Below, piece by piece: positions 26,513-34,445 of a DNA stretch of 64,000 nucleotides. Under the pieces are notes generated by a model. The model was not told the origin of the DNA, ran no database searches, and saw nothing but the letters and a program-made list of their open reading frames with translations. The position numbers were made by a program, and so were the translations under genes. Position 1 is the first letter of the stretch; each line of letters starts with the position of its first letter. Source of the stretch: CAYUIS01 sp964444825 (GTDB taxonomy: Bacteria > Chloroflexota > Anaerolineae > B4-G1); the NCBI GenBank assembly GCA_964444825.1, contig CAYUIS010000003.1:1-64000 (forward strand), read 5' to 3'.

Positions 26513-26872
26513 ATGAGTGAAGAAATCACCATCCCCCCTGATAGAGTAGACCGAGTCTACGAGAATCTGGACAAGTGGGCAGAGTCGACCGGGTATCATC
26601 TCAATCCTGACCAAGAGTTTACCCGGCAACTGGTGGAAGGATTGCTCATCAATCGGCAGCGATACGGCTACCAGTCCTGTCCCTGCCGACTGGCATCGGG
26701 AGACAAGGACAGGGACAAAGACATCGTCTGCCCCTGCGCGTACCGCGATCCCGACCTGGAAGACTGGGGAGCCTGCTACTGCGCCCTATATGTCTCGGAT
26801 GAGGTCCTGCAAGGCGAACGTACGGTTCAGCCGATCCCGGAACGGCGGCCAGTGGAGAAGCAATTCCCGTAA
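26513..26872 (+). CDS. Ferredoxin-thioredoxin reductase catalytic subunit-like protein
   Basis: 119 residues. Six conserved cysteines form CPC (56, 58), CPC (73, 75) and CYC (88, 90), the pattern of the 4Fe-4S plus active-site disulphide of ferredoxin-thioredoxin reductase beta subunits. The spacing differs slightly from plant enzymes (14 and 12 instead of 16 and 8) and CHC is CYC, as in the archaeal/bacterial ferredoxin:disulphide reductase subgroup. It would pass electrons from ferredoxin to the adjacent glutaredoxin. No alpha subunit is encoded nearby, which is normal in anaerobes. Confidence 0.9.
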   Translation: MSEEITIPPDRVDRVYENLDKWAESTGYHLNPDQEFTRQLVEGLLINRQRYGYQSCPCRLASGDKDRDKDIVCPCAYRDPDLEDWGACYCALYVSDEVLQGERTVQPIPERRPVEKQFP

Positions 26873-27068
26873 GCAGCGCCCACACAAGCATCCGCCAGAC
26901 GTTCATCCGGCCACGTCCTTACAATCTGATCGTTTAGGTCAGGCACCGTACAGACGCCTGTCTAACTCGGATGTGTGCAGACGACCTGCAGGCACAGTCT
27001 TTGTGCCGCCCTAGTCGACTGAGAAGCAGCCTATCGAGAATCAGGCGCTCTATTTCCGGAGGTTTAGG

Positions 27069-27800
27069 TTGACAGAAAGCCGAATAGGAGACTCGTTCCA
27101 ACAATCCACGAAATATCAGCGTGACAAACTGCCGGGTGGCAGGCTCGATTGGGCCAGCAAACCCGCAGGCTATAAGCGATACCCCTCCGCCCTCAAGATC
27201 GTGCTTAGTCCACCACAGGTCGACGCCGGAGCACCAATCTGGCAAGTCCTTTTCCGCCGGCGCAGCGAGCGTCGCTTTCAAGACACACCGATCCCAGAGA
27301 CTACCCTATCACAGTTGCTGTGGGCGACACAAGGAATCACCAGAGTTGGCCAGGGTATCGGGTTTCGCACCGCCCCATCTGCTGGGGCGCTCTATCCCAT
27401 AGAGACCTACTTGGTGATCCACGCAGTGGAGGGTATCGAACCGGGCATCTACCACTACGCCGTCGATCAGCACGCGCTGGAGACGCTCAGGACAGGCGAC
27501 TTTCGGACTGACATTGCCCGTGCTGCCCTTGACCAGGACATCGCCTTTTGGGCCAACGTGGTCTTTGTCTGGACAGCGGTTTTCGAGCGCTCAAAGTGGA
27601 AATACCGACAGAGAGCCTACCGCTATATCTACCTGGATGCCGGTCACATCGCCCAAAATGTCGCGCTTGGTGCAGTAGCCCTGGGACTGGGCAGTTGCCA
27701 GATCGGGGCCCTGTATGACGACGAGGCAAACGCTCTGCTACAGGTGGATGGTGACGAGGAGAGTACCATCTATATGACAGTCGTTGGGAAACCGCGCTGA
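27069..27800 (+). CDS. SagB-type nitroreductase-fold oxidoreductase
   Basis: 243 residues from TTG 27069, with GGAGG 6 nt upstream; no closer ATG fits. Nitroreductase/FMN fold with RRSERRFQDTPIPETTLSQLLWA, APSAGALYPIETYLV (a SagB/ThcOx signature), YIYLDAGHIAQNVALGAVALGLG and a C-terminal DEESTIYMTVVGKP. SagB proteins oxidise azolines in natural-product pathways, but stand-alone members are common and uncharacterised. No cyclodehydratase or precursor peptide is encoded nearby, so a redox role is likelier. Confidence 0.82.
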   Translation: MTESRIGDSFQQSTKYQRDKLPGGRLDWASKPAGYKRYPSALKIVLSPPQVDAGAPIWQVLFRRRSERRFQDTPIPETTLSQLLWATQGITRVGQGIGFRTAPSAGALYPIETYLVIHAVEGIEPGIYHYAVDQHALETLRTGDFRTDIARAALDQDIAFWANVVFVWTAVFERSKWKYRQRAYRYIYLDAGHIAQNVALGAVALGLGSCQIGALYDDEANALLQVDGDEESTIYMTVVGKPR

Positions 27801-27964
27801 GTGCCGACGGACCTGGTTTGGATCCGTAAACTGTGCCTGCAATGTGATCCGCGATCCACGTCACAACCAGCATCTCACAAGAAAAGCTCTGATGCCGAAG
27901 CGGGTAAGATCGAAACGCCAAGCACGTCTATAGCATATGAGGCGTCAGCACGAGTCAAGGAGAG

Positions 27965-27983
27965 CTAAACATGTAATGTTTAG
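27965..27983. repeat. Left terminal repeat, palindromic
   Basis: CTAAACAT-GTA-ATGTTTAG, a perfect 8+3+8 palindrome at the left end of the transposon-like element. Palindromic ends are unusual for IS elements with simple inverted repeats and could reflect a subterminal transposase site. Confidence 0.6.
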
Positions 27984-28059
27984 TGGCGCGAACCGCGCCG
28001 AATAAATCAATTCCGCTTTTGTGGTACATTTATCCCGCATCTTGTTTGCGGGAGTAGAC

Positions 28060-30069
28060 GTGAATATCCATATCGCACTATCAGATTGCACGTTATCAAC
28101 TGAACACCAGGCCATCGTTAATGCGCTCAATAGGTTTCTGGCATTGCTACCAGACGATGACGATCCCGACGCGGCCCTCCGGCTGGCGATGGAGATACTG
28201 GAAGCCGCCGATGTGGCTCCGCAGGAAGTGCTGGCACAGACGGCGGGCTTCACCCAATCCCGTTCAGTGCGGGCATACAAGCAAAGACTGCGGGAAGAAG
28301 GTCTGAGCGGACTGTTTGACCGTCCGATTCCAGGGCGGCCGGCAGTCACCACGCAGCCAGTGGTCGAGAGGGCGCTGCTCCAGCACATCTTGAGCGCCGT
28401 GATCGAGGAGCACGCGTTGCCTGACGACGAAGTGTTGGCCCAGCGAGTAAACCAGGAGTTGAGCATAGCGCAAGCTCCAGAAGCAGGAAGTGTGACTGCT
28501 TCAATGGTCGAGAGCATCCGCCTACGGTGGGAGGTGCGACGTCCGGTCATTGCCCAGAAGTTGCAGGCCTCGCTGTCGTCGGAGGCAGTCGAGTCGGACA
28601 CGGCCCAGCTTGGGCGCACGCGGGTTGGGGGTGCCTTCATCCTGGCCATTTTGCTGGTGGAGATAGGATGGTTGAGGTTTGCCCATCTGCTGCCCATGGC
28701 CCGTGGGTATGCGGTGACGGCGACCCAATGGCTGCTGACGGCTATCTTCTCCGTCATCTACGGCATCCGGCGGGCGTTTCACCTGGACGATGTACGGGAC
28801 ATTGGGTTTGCCCTGCTGACCGGACGTCCACGGCCACTCACCCACGGCACCTTCCAACACTTGTTGCGCGCCATAGCGGCGGAGGATGCAGAGCGGTTCT
28901 ACCAGGCCACGGCTGAGCAAGAAGTCCAAGCGTTGGGGAATGGGACGCGCCGCATCAGCCTGGATGGGCACAACTTGCCGCGCTGGACGCGCTTGGTGGA
29001 CCTGGTCAAAGGCAAGATTGGCAACACGGGCCGCATTCTCAAGGCGGACGAGTTGGTGTTAGCCTACGATCTGGATGCGCTCCGCTGGCTGGGCTTGCGG
29101 GTCTATCAAGGGACCAAGAAGCTGAGCAAAGGCTTGATCGAGATCGTGCGCGAGTTGCTCAAGCACCGAGGGACGCTCGATGGTCTGCTGCGCTTGTTCT
29201 TCGACAAAGGGGGCTACAGTGGGCAGAACTTCCGGGCGCTGGCTGATGAACCAGCTGTCCATTTCTACACACCAGCGGTGCGGTATCCAGGCAGTGTGAC
29301 CCAGTGGGAGCAACTGCAGGAGACCGACTTTGATTCAGAACCGTTCGTCTTCGACAAGCACGCAGACCTACCCGAGGAAGAACGGCCCGCCTATCGCCTG
29401 GCTGACACGGAGATGACGATCAACGTGTGGGAGAAGCAGAAGGTGGTGGACACCATTACGCTACGGGCTATCATCGTCCACGACCCCCAAGGAAAGAAGC
29501 CAGCCGAGCGCTGGCCGGTGGTCCTGCTCACCGATGACCGCCAGATCGAGGCCAGGGATTTGCTCAACGAGTTTGGTGACCATTGGGGCCAGGAGTTTGG
29601 GCATCGAATTGGCAAACACGACCTGTACCTGGACATCCTGCCACAAGGGTATGTGCTAAAAACCCAACGAGACAAGCAGGGACGACTGCACCGCGAGGTC
29701 GAGTACGATCAAACGGCCCTTTTCCTGTCCGCTTGGCTGCGTTGCCTGGTGTTCAACCTGATGAGCTGCTTTGCCCAAGCATTGGGAGGAGAGTACGCCA
29801 AGATGTGGGCTGGAACCTTGCTGAGAAAGTTCATACGCCGTCCGGCGACCCTGTATTTGATTGATAAAGAGCTACACGTCGTCTTTGACCCCTTCCCGGG
29901 TCAAGATGAACTCCAGCCATTGCTGGACAAGCTAAACGTCAAACGAACACCGTTGCCTTGGCTCAACAACCTAGTCGTGCAGTTCAGCATCGCCCAGGAT
30001 GAGCCACTTCATCCGCTGGCGGAGCCCGAAAAGCGGAATCGACTTTTTGGAGATGGAGAGCACCAGTGA
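28060..30069 (+). CDS. Putative DDE-type transposase
   Basis: About 669 residues from GTG 28060, which has GGGAG 5 nt upstream; the frame extends to a GTG at 28021 without a ribosome-binding site. The N-terminal part has helix-turn-helix-like segments (TQSRSVRAYKQRLREEGLSG and DRPIPGRPA). Possible catalytic acidic residues lie in RRISLDGHNLPRW and LFFDKGGYSGQNF. A Lys/Arg-rich C-terminal half contains RLHREVEYDQTALFLSAWLRC. It resembles large uncharacterised transposase-like proteins of Chloroflexota and is not clearly in a classic IS family. The reading frame is intact, so the element may be active. Confidence 0.65.
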   Translation: MNIHIALSDCTLSTEHQAIVNALNRFLALLPDDDDPDAALRLAMEILEAADVAPQEVLAQTAGFTQSRSVRAYKQRLREEGLSGLFDRPIPGRPAVTTQPVVERALLQHILSAVIEEHALPDDEVLAQRVNQELSIAQAPEAGSVTASMVESIRLRWEVRRPVIAQKLQASLSSEAVESDTAQLGRTRVGGAFILAILLVEIGWLRFAHLLPMARGYAVTATQWLLTAIFSVIYGIRRAFHLDDVRDIGFALLTGRPRPLTHGTFQHLLRAIAAEDAERFYQATAEQEVQALGNGTRRISLDGHNLPRWTRLVDLVKGKIGNTGRILKADELVLAYDLDALRWLGLRVYQGTKKLSKGLIEIVRELLKHRGTLDGLLRLFFDKGGYSGQNFRALADEPAVHFYTPAVRYPGSVTQWEQLQETDFDSEPFVFDKHADLPEEERPAYRLADTEMTINVWEKQKVVDTITLRAIIVHDPQGKKPAERWPVVLLTDDRQIEARDLLNEFGDHWGQEFGHRIGKHDLYLDILPQGYVLKTQRDKQGRLHREVEYDQTALFLSAWLRCLVFNLMSCFAQALGGEYAKMWAGTLLRKFIRRPATLYLIDKELHVVFDPFPGQDELQPLLDKLNVKRTPLPWLNNLVVQFSIAQDEPLHPLAEPEKRNRLFGDGEHQ

Positions 30070-30075
30070 AGCTCT

Positions 30076-30091
30076 CTAAACATTCCATGTT
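30076..30091. repeat. Right terminal repeat
   Basis: CTAAACAT-TCC-ATGTT, near-palindromic and, as its reverse complement, matching 15 of 16 positions of the left end. It lies between the transposase stop and the tRNA-His promoter. Confidence 0.55.
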
Positions 30092-30136
30092 ATTGTAAAG
30101 ACCTTGCTAAACCTTTAGGGTCTCACCTGACAGTGT

Positions 30137-30167
30137 TTGACATTTCATCGGTTGTGTGGCATACTAT
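30137..30167 (+). promoter_or_regulatory. Promoter of the tRNA-His/histidine transcript
   Basis: TTGACA (30137-30142) is followed by CATACT after 17 nt or TACTAT after 19 nt. The tRNA gene starts 17-24 nt downstream. No separate promoter is visible between tRNA-His and hisS, so this one may drive both. Confidence 0.55.
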
Positions 30168-30183
30168 GCACACGCCAATCCGT

Positions 30184-30261
30184 GGTGGATGTAGCTCAAT
30201 TGGTTAGAGCACTGGTCTGTGGAACCAGAGGTTGCGGGTTCAAGTCCCGTCATCCACCCCA
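30184..30261 (+). tRNA. tRNA-His (anticodon GTG)
   Basis: Cloverleaf read by eye: acceptor arms GTGGATG/CATCCAC, D arm GCTC...GAGC, anticodon stem CTGGT/ACCAG with loop CTGTGGA (anticodon GTG), T arm GCGGG/CCCGT with TTCAAGT-type loop. The extra G at 30184 opposite C30258 is the G-1:C73 pair unique to tRNA-His. The CCA end is encoded (30259-30261). It lies directly upstream of hisS and its attenuator. Confidence 0.95.
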
Positions 30262-30301
30262 AATCTGATACACGGCTATCACAGAACACTAGGACGAAAA
30301 G

Positions 30302-30424
30302 TTGAAGCCCGGAAAGAGCTCCTACTCAATCGCTTCAGTAACCCGCGTCCACCACCAACGAGCGTGGCGCCGTCCGCACGCGCATCACCATCATACCACC
30401 AACCACGCTCGAAGGGAGCTCTGA
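30302..30424 (+). CDS. Histidine leader peptide (attenuator ORF)
   Basis: 40 codons from TTG 30302 (AGGA 7 nt upstream) to TGA 30422-30424. Eight His codons fall within 19 codons: 30350, 30353, 30377, 30383, 30386, 30389, 30392 and 30404, with four in a row. Such His runs mark the his leader peptide of ribosome-mediated attenuation (as in E. coli hisL). The ORF overlaps the alternative stems of the leader as that mechanism requires. The start codon is the least certain part. Confidence 0.75.
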   Translation: MKPGKSSYSIASVTRVHHQRAWRRPHAHHHHTTNHARREL

Positions 30425-30495
30425 TAGATCAGACTCTGCAGAGTAGATCAGCTTCTTCAAGCGTGGAACACCCCGGTGTCCGCGCTTTTTCTTTT
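30315..30495 (+). promoter_or_regulatory. Ribosome-mediated histidine attenuator
   Basis: Segments: 1, CGAGCGTGG (30359-30367); 2, CCACGCTCGAAG (30403-30414); 3, CTTCAAGCGTGG plus AACACC (30455-30472); 4, GGTGTCCGCGC (30475-30485). Segments 1:2 pair perfectly over 9 bp, 2:3 over 11 of 12, and 3:4 form the terminator, so 1:2/3:4 and 2:3 are mutually exclusive. An outer stem AGAGCTCC (30315-30322) pairs with GGAGCTCT (30415-30422). A ribosome stalled at the His run would cover segment 1, free segment 2 for 2:3, and prevent termination before hisS and the his genes when charged tRNA-His is scarce. Confidence 0.78.
30461..30495 (+). terminator. Intrinsic terminator of the attenuator
   Basis: GCGTGGAACACC pairs with GGTGTCCGCGC (about 10 bp with one G-U and one bulged A, loop CCCG), followed by TTTTTCTTTT. 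It lies 38 nt before the hisS start codon. Confidence 0.8.
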
Positions 30496-30532
30496 GCACA
30501 GCCCGGTCATAGTCACTCCAGGAGGCCAAAAG

Positions 30533-32053
30533 ATGGAACAAGTGAAACCCAAACTGCCCCGCGGGATGCGAGACATGCTACCCCAGAACATGATCCTGCG
30601 CCAGTACGTCGTACGAGTCATCCAGGACGTCTTTGAAGAATTCGGCTTCGAGCCCTTGCAGACGCCGGCCGTCGAGCTGGAGGAGACGCTGATGGGCAAA
30701 TACGGCCCCGATGCCGAGCGGTTGATATACAACGTCGGTCACACTGGGGGCAGGGAGAGGCTTGCCCTGCGCTACGACCTCTCGGTACCCCTATGTCGCG
30801 TGGTTGCCCAGTATCCCGACCTTAGCAAGCCGCTCAAGCGATACCAGATCGCGCCGGTGTGGCGGGCCGAGCGCCCGCAGAAAGGCCGCTACCGAGAGTT
30901 CTATCAGTGTGACGCGGACACCGTCGGCTCGGACAGTATGCTGGCTGACGCCGAGATCGTCAACGTCATCTATGAGATATTGCGCAGGCTGGGCTTTGAG
31001 CGATTCGTGATCAATATCAACAACCGCAAGATCATCGCCGGCATTGGCCAACTCGCCGGCGTGCCCGACGACCTATTGGGAGGGTTGTACCGCTCCATCG
31101 ACAAGCTCGACAAGATCGGGTTGGAGGGCGTCAGGACCGAGCTACGCCAGACCGGCCTGGGTGATGCCGTCTCCATCCTGAGAAAGGCCCAGGTACCCAA
31201 GACGTTGATCGCCGGCCTCGTGGAAGATTTGCGCGGGCCGGATCTGGACGGCGTGGCATCCAAGCTCCGCCAGGCAGACGTGGAGCCAGAGACGAGCGCC
31301 GACATCTTGGACCAACTGTCGGCCCTGGACCTGGAGAACAGGGCCACGATACCCGAGATGGTGATCGAGCGGTTGCTCGAGTTCCTGGGGATCGAGGGCA
31401 GCAACAGGGAGATCCTCGCCCAACTGCGGCAGTGGCTGGCCGACTATCCGGACGCCCTGGCAGGGGTCGCCGAATTGGAAAAGATGACCGGCTACCTGGA
31501 GACGCTTTCCATCCCGGAGGCGGTCTGCCCTGTGGTTCCGTCAATGGTGCGGGGACTGGAATACTACACAGGGCCGATCTATGAGACAATCGTCGAGGAA
31601 CCCAAGATCGGGAGCATCACGGGCGGCGGGCGCTACGACAAACTGATCGGGGTCTTTACCGATCGTAGCTATCCAGCCACCGGCACCACCATTGGCATCG
31701 AGCGCATCATCGACGTGATGGAGGAACTAGGTATGTTCCCACCTGAGGTCGGTACCACGGTGACTCAGGTATTGGTCACGCTGTTCAGCCCGGATTTGGT
31801 CACAGAATCGATTCAACTGGCCCGAGACCTGCGCCAGACAGGGCTGAACACCGAGCTGTATTTCGATGACGATCCCCTGGGCAAGCAGATTCGCTACGCC
31901 TTGAAGAAAGGGATCCCCTACGTAGCGATCCTGGGACCAGACGAGGTGGCTGCCGGGCAGGTAACGGTCCGCAACCTAGAAATGAAACAGCAAGAGACGG
32001 TCTCTCGGGCACAGGTTATGGCTCGTATCAAGGCGTGGCAGGAAGAGCGCTAG
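30533..32053 (+). CDS. hisS: Histidyl-tRNA synthetase
   Basis: 506 residues from ATG 30533 (GGAGG upstream). Class II synthetase core: LPRGMRDMLP near the N-terminus, motif 2 VWRAERPQKGRYREFYQCD, the histidine-binding signatures GLEYYTGPIYE and GGGRYDKLIGVF, and a C-terminal anticodon-binding domain (TQVLVTLFS...YVAILGPDE). It is longer than typical bacterial HisRS (about 420) because of an insertion of helical sequence between the two halves of the catalytic domain (about residues 180-300). Charges tRNA-His, encoded just upstream; leads the his gene cluster behind the attenuator. Confidence 0.95.
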   Translation: MEQVKPKLPRGMRDMLPQNMILRQYVVRVIQDVFEEFGFEPLQTPAVELEETLMGKYGPDAERLIYNVGHTGGRERLALRYDLSVPLCRVVAQYPDLSKPLKRYQIAPVWRAERPQKGRYREFYQCDADTVGSDSMLADAEIVNVIYEILRRLGFERFVININNRKIIAGIGQLAGVPDDLLGGLYRSIDKLDKIGLEGVRTELRQTGLGDAVSILRKAQVPKTLIAGLVEDLRGPDLDGVASKLRQADVEPETSADILDQLSALDLENRATIPEMVIERLLEFLGIEGSNREILAQLRQWLADYPDALAGVAELEKMTGYLETLSIPEAVCPVVPSMVRGLEYYTGPIYETIVEEPKIGSITGGGRYDKLIGVFTDRSYPATGTTIGIERIIDVMEELGMFPPEVGTTVTQVLVTLFSPDLVTESIQLARDLRQTGLNTELYFDDDPLGKQIRYALKKGIPYVAILGPDEVAAGQVTVRNLEMKQQETVSRAQVMARIKAWQEER

Positions 32054-32089
32054 ACGGCGCTGGTCCTATATGCGATGGAGGAAAAGTCA

Positions 32090-33097
32090 ATGACCAAAAG
32101 GAGCGACATTCGCCTGTCACTACCCAGCAAGGGCCGCCTAGCAGAGGATGCTGCCAGATTGCTGAGCGCCTGTGGCCTGGCGATCGATAAGCCCAACCCA
32201 CGCCAGTACGCCGCACGTATTCTCGCCCTGCCCGGACTGACCGTGCTCTTCCAACGGCCTGGCGACATTGTCGTCAGCGTGCGGGATGGTAGCGTGGACT
32301 TGGGCATTACCGGGATGGACATGGTGGCGGAGCGTCGAGGAGCCAACGGCACGGTGCTCGTACTCCACGACGGGCTGGGTTTTGGCCACTGCCGTCTGGC
32401 AGTGGCAGTGCCGGAGGAGTGGGAGACGGTTCACACGATGGAGGACCTGGCACGCTACAACCAGGCACTCGGACGCCCGGTCCGCGTGGCAACAAAGTTC
32501 CCGCACCTCACAGGCGAGTTCTTGACTCGCCACGGCGTCCCGCATGCCGTCATCGATGCCGAAGGCACATTGGAGGTCGCACCAGCCATCGGCTACGCCG
32601 ATCTCATCACCGATCTGGTCTCCTCAGGGCAGACGCTGCGAGATAACCGGCTGCGCGCTCTTGAAGACGGCATTGTCATCCGCTCGCAGGCCACTCTGAT
32701 CGCCCATCGACCTGCCTTGCAGAGCCGCCCACAGGTATTGGCGCTTGCGCGCACGTTGCTCGAGACCATCGAAGCTCACCTGCGAGCCGAGGAGCATCTG
32801 TCGATCGTGGCGAATATGCGAGGCGAATCGCCCCAAGCTATCGCCCAACTGATGTTCGAACAAAGGACGCTCGGCGGGCTCCAGGGCCCTACCATCTCGC
32901 AGGTCGTCGTCCGTGATGGAAACTCTAGCTGGCACGCCGTACACATCGTCGTACGCCAGGATCAGTTGTTCGAGGCAGTGAGCGAACTGCGCGCTATTGG
33001 CGGCAGTGGCGTCGTCGTCACACCAGTGGTCTATATCTTTGAGGAGGAACCAGACCGCATCCGGGCCATGATGGAGACGCTTGATGAAGTCACCTGA
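32090..33097 (+). CDS. hisG: ATP phosphoribosyltransferase (long form)
   Basis: 335 residues from ATG 32090; GGAGG lies inside an upstream in-frame segment with the right spacing, which rules out the earlier ATG at 32075. First step of histidine synthesis, joining ATP and PRPP. LSLPSKGRLAEDAARLL opens the periplasmic-binding-like core; VDLGITGMDMVAE and the PRPP-binding-type EVAPAIGYADLITDLVSSG are conserved, and the C-terminal ACT-like domain (from about 225) marks the long, HisZ-independent, histidine-feedback-regulated form. Its end overlaps the start of hisD by 14 nt. Confidence 0.95.
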   Translation: MTKRSDIRLSLPSKGRLAEDAARLLSACGLAIDKPNPRQYAARILALPGLTVLFQRPGDIVVSVRDGSVDLGITGMDMVAERRGANGTVLVLHDGLGFGHCRLAVAVPEEWETVHTMEDLARYNQALGRPVRVATKFPHLTGEFLTRHGVPHAVIDAEGTLEVAPAIGYADLITDLVSSGQTLRDNRLRALEDGIVIRSQATLIAHRPALQSRPQVLALARTLLETIEAHLRAEEHLSIVANMRGESPQAIAQLMFEQRTLGGLQGPTISQVVVRDGNSSWHAVHIVVRQDQLFEAVSELRAIGGSGVVVTPVVYIFEEEPDRIRAMMETLDEVT

Positions 33098-34445
33098 GGT
33101 GCTGACACTCTACGAGGACTGGGAACAGGCTCGCCAGACGGTGCTCTGCCGGCGAGATATGGCGGACATCGGCGAGGTGCCAGAAGCAGTACGTGAGGGC
33201 ATCCGGCGCGTCTTTGGTGAGGACCTGAAGCTCCCGGCGGCCGTGGCCCGCATACTGGCTGACGTGCGAGAACGGCGCGACGACGCGCTCCGGGATTGGA
33301 CGGCCCGGATCGATGGCCTGATGCTCGACGAATTGGAGGTGCCAGCCGAGGCGTGGGAAAGCGCCTACAACACCCTGCCCCACGATCTGGCTCAAGCAAT
33401 GAGGCTCTCGGCCGAACGTATCCATGCCTTCCACCTCCGCCAGCCAGTCTCTTCCCTCTCTTGGTCGACGACGGACCTGGGGGGCAGGCTGGGCCAGCGT
33501 GTGGTACCGATCCAGTGTGTGGGCGTCTATGCACCTGGCGGCACCGCCCCACTCCCCTCATCGCTGTTGATGGCCGCGATTCCAGCTCAGGTTGCAGGGG
33601 TGGAAACGATCGTGGTGTGTACACCGCCCGGGCGCGCGGATGGCAGGATCCCGGACGTGACTCTGGCTGCGGCCCACGTCGCCGGGGTGGACCGGCTCTT
33701 CCGCCTAGGCGGGGCCCAGGCCATTGGAGCGCTGGCTTACGGTACGGCGACCATACCCCAGGTAGATAAGATCGTTGGAGCTGGGGGCCTGTTCACCACG
33801 CTGGCCAAGCGCCAGGTGTACGGCCAGGTTGGATTGGATGGGCTGTATGGACCGACAGAGACGCTGGTGGTGGCGGACGATTCGGCGAATCCAGGCTGGG
33901 TGGCCGCCGATCTGCTCGCTCAGGCGGAACACGACATCCTGGCGACCGCCATCCTTCTGACACCCTCGCGCTCACTGGCGCAGGCGGTCCAGGCCGAGGT
34001 CACTCGACAGGTAGAGAAGCTGACCCGCGCGGAGGTTGTGGCGGCTTCGCTGGCTGGGCAGGGCGGCATTGTTCTCACGCCTGACCTGGAGACGGCCATA
34101 CAGTTGGCCGACGAGTTCGCTCCGGAGCACCTGTGCCTGTCGGTCGAGGAACCTTCCCGATGGGCCGAGCAGGTCCGCAACGCTGGCGGCATCTTCCTGG
34201 GCGAACACTCCTTCGAGGTGTTGGGTGATTACGTCGCCGGACCAAGCCACATCATGCCGACCGGCGGCACGGCTCGCTTTAGCTCTCCCGTAAACGTCCT
34301 CGACTTTGTCAAGATCATCAACGTCATCGGGTTGGATGCGGCGACGACGGCTCAGATCGGCCCAGCAGCCGCTCGTTTCGCCCGGGCCGAATCGCTCACC
34401 GCCCACGCCGCTGCGGTCGAACGTAGAGGAGGTGACCAGACGTGA
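33084..34445 (+). CDS. hisD: Histidinol dehydrogenase
   Basis: 453 residues from ATG 33084 (a TTG one codon earlier is unlikely). Catalyses the last two oxidations of histidinol to histidine with NAD and a catalytic zinc. Conserved: GVYAPGGTAPLPSSLLMAAIPA, QAIGALAYGT, DEFAPEHLCL and GPSHIMPTGGTARFSSP, which carry the nucleotide- and zinc-binding residues. Full family length. Overlaps hisG upstream and hisC downstream, a sign of translational coupling. Confidence 0.96.
   Translation: MKSPEVLTLYEDWEQARQTVLCRRDMADIGEVPEAVREGIRRVFGEDLKLPAAVARILADVRERRDDALRDWTARIDGLMLDELEVPAEAWESAYNTLPHDLAQAMRLSAERIHAFHLRQPVSSLSWSTTDLGGRLGQRVVPIQCVGVYAPGGTAPLPSSLLMAAIPAQVAGVETIVVCTPPGRADGRIPDVTLAAAHVAGVDRLFRLGGAQAIGALAYGTATIPQVDKIVGAGGLFTTLAKRQVYGQVGLDGLYGPTETLVVADDSANPGWVAADLLAQAEHDILATAILLTPSRSLAQAVQAEVTRQVEKLTRAEVVAASLAGQGGIVLTPDLETAIQLADEFAPEHLCLSVEEPSRWAEQVRNAGGIFLGEHSFEVLGDYVAGPSHIMPTGGTARFSSPVNVLDFVKIINVIGLDAATTAQIGPAAARFARAESLTAHAAAVERRGGDQT

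Larger units (their letters stand above)
27965..30091 (+). mobile_element. Transposon-like element of about 2.1 kb
   Basis: One long transposase-like gene is flanked by inverted ends sharing AACATG-K-AATGTTTAG (27968-27983 left; complement of 30076-30091 right, 15 of 16 positions identical). The left end is itself a perfect palindrome and the right end a near palindrome. The right copy begins 7 nt after the transposase stop. No target-site duplication is obvious, so the exact borders are uncertain. Confidence 0.6.

Noticed and set aside
30455..30495. T-box riboswitch for hisS
   Set aside because: AAGCGTGGAACACC resembles the T-box, but the base after UGG would be A, whereas tRNA-His has discriminator C and would need G. 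A leader ORF with eight His codons and alternative stems fits ribosome-mediated attenuation better.
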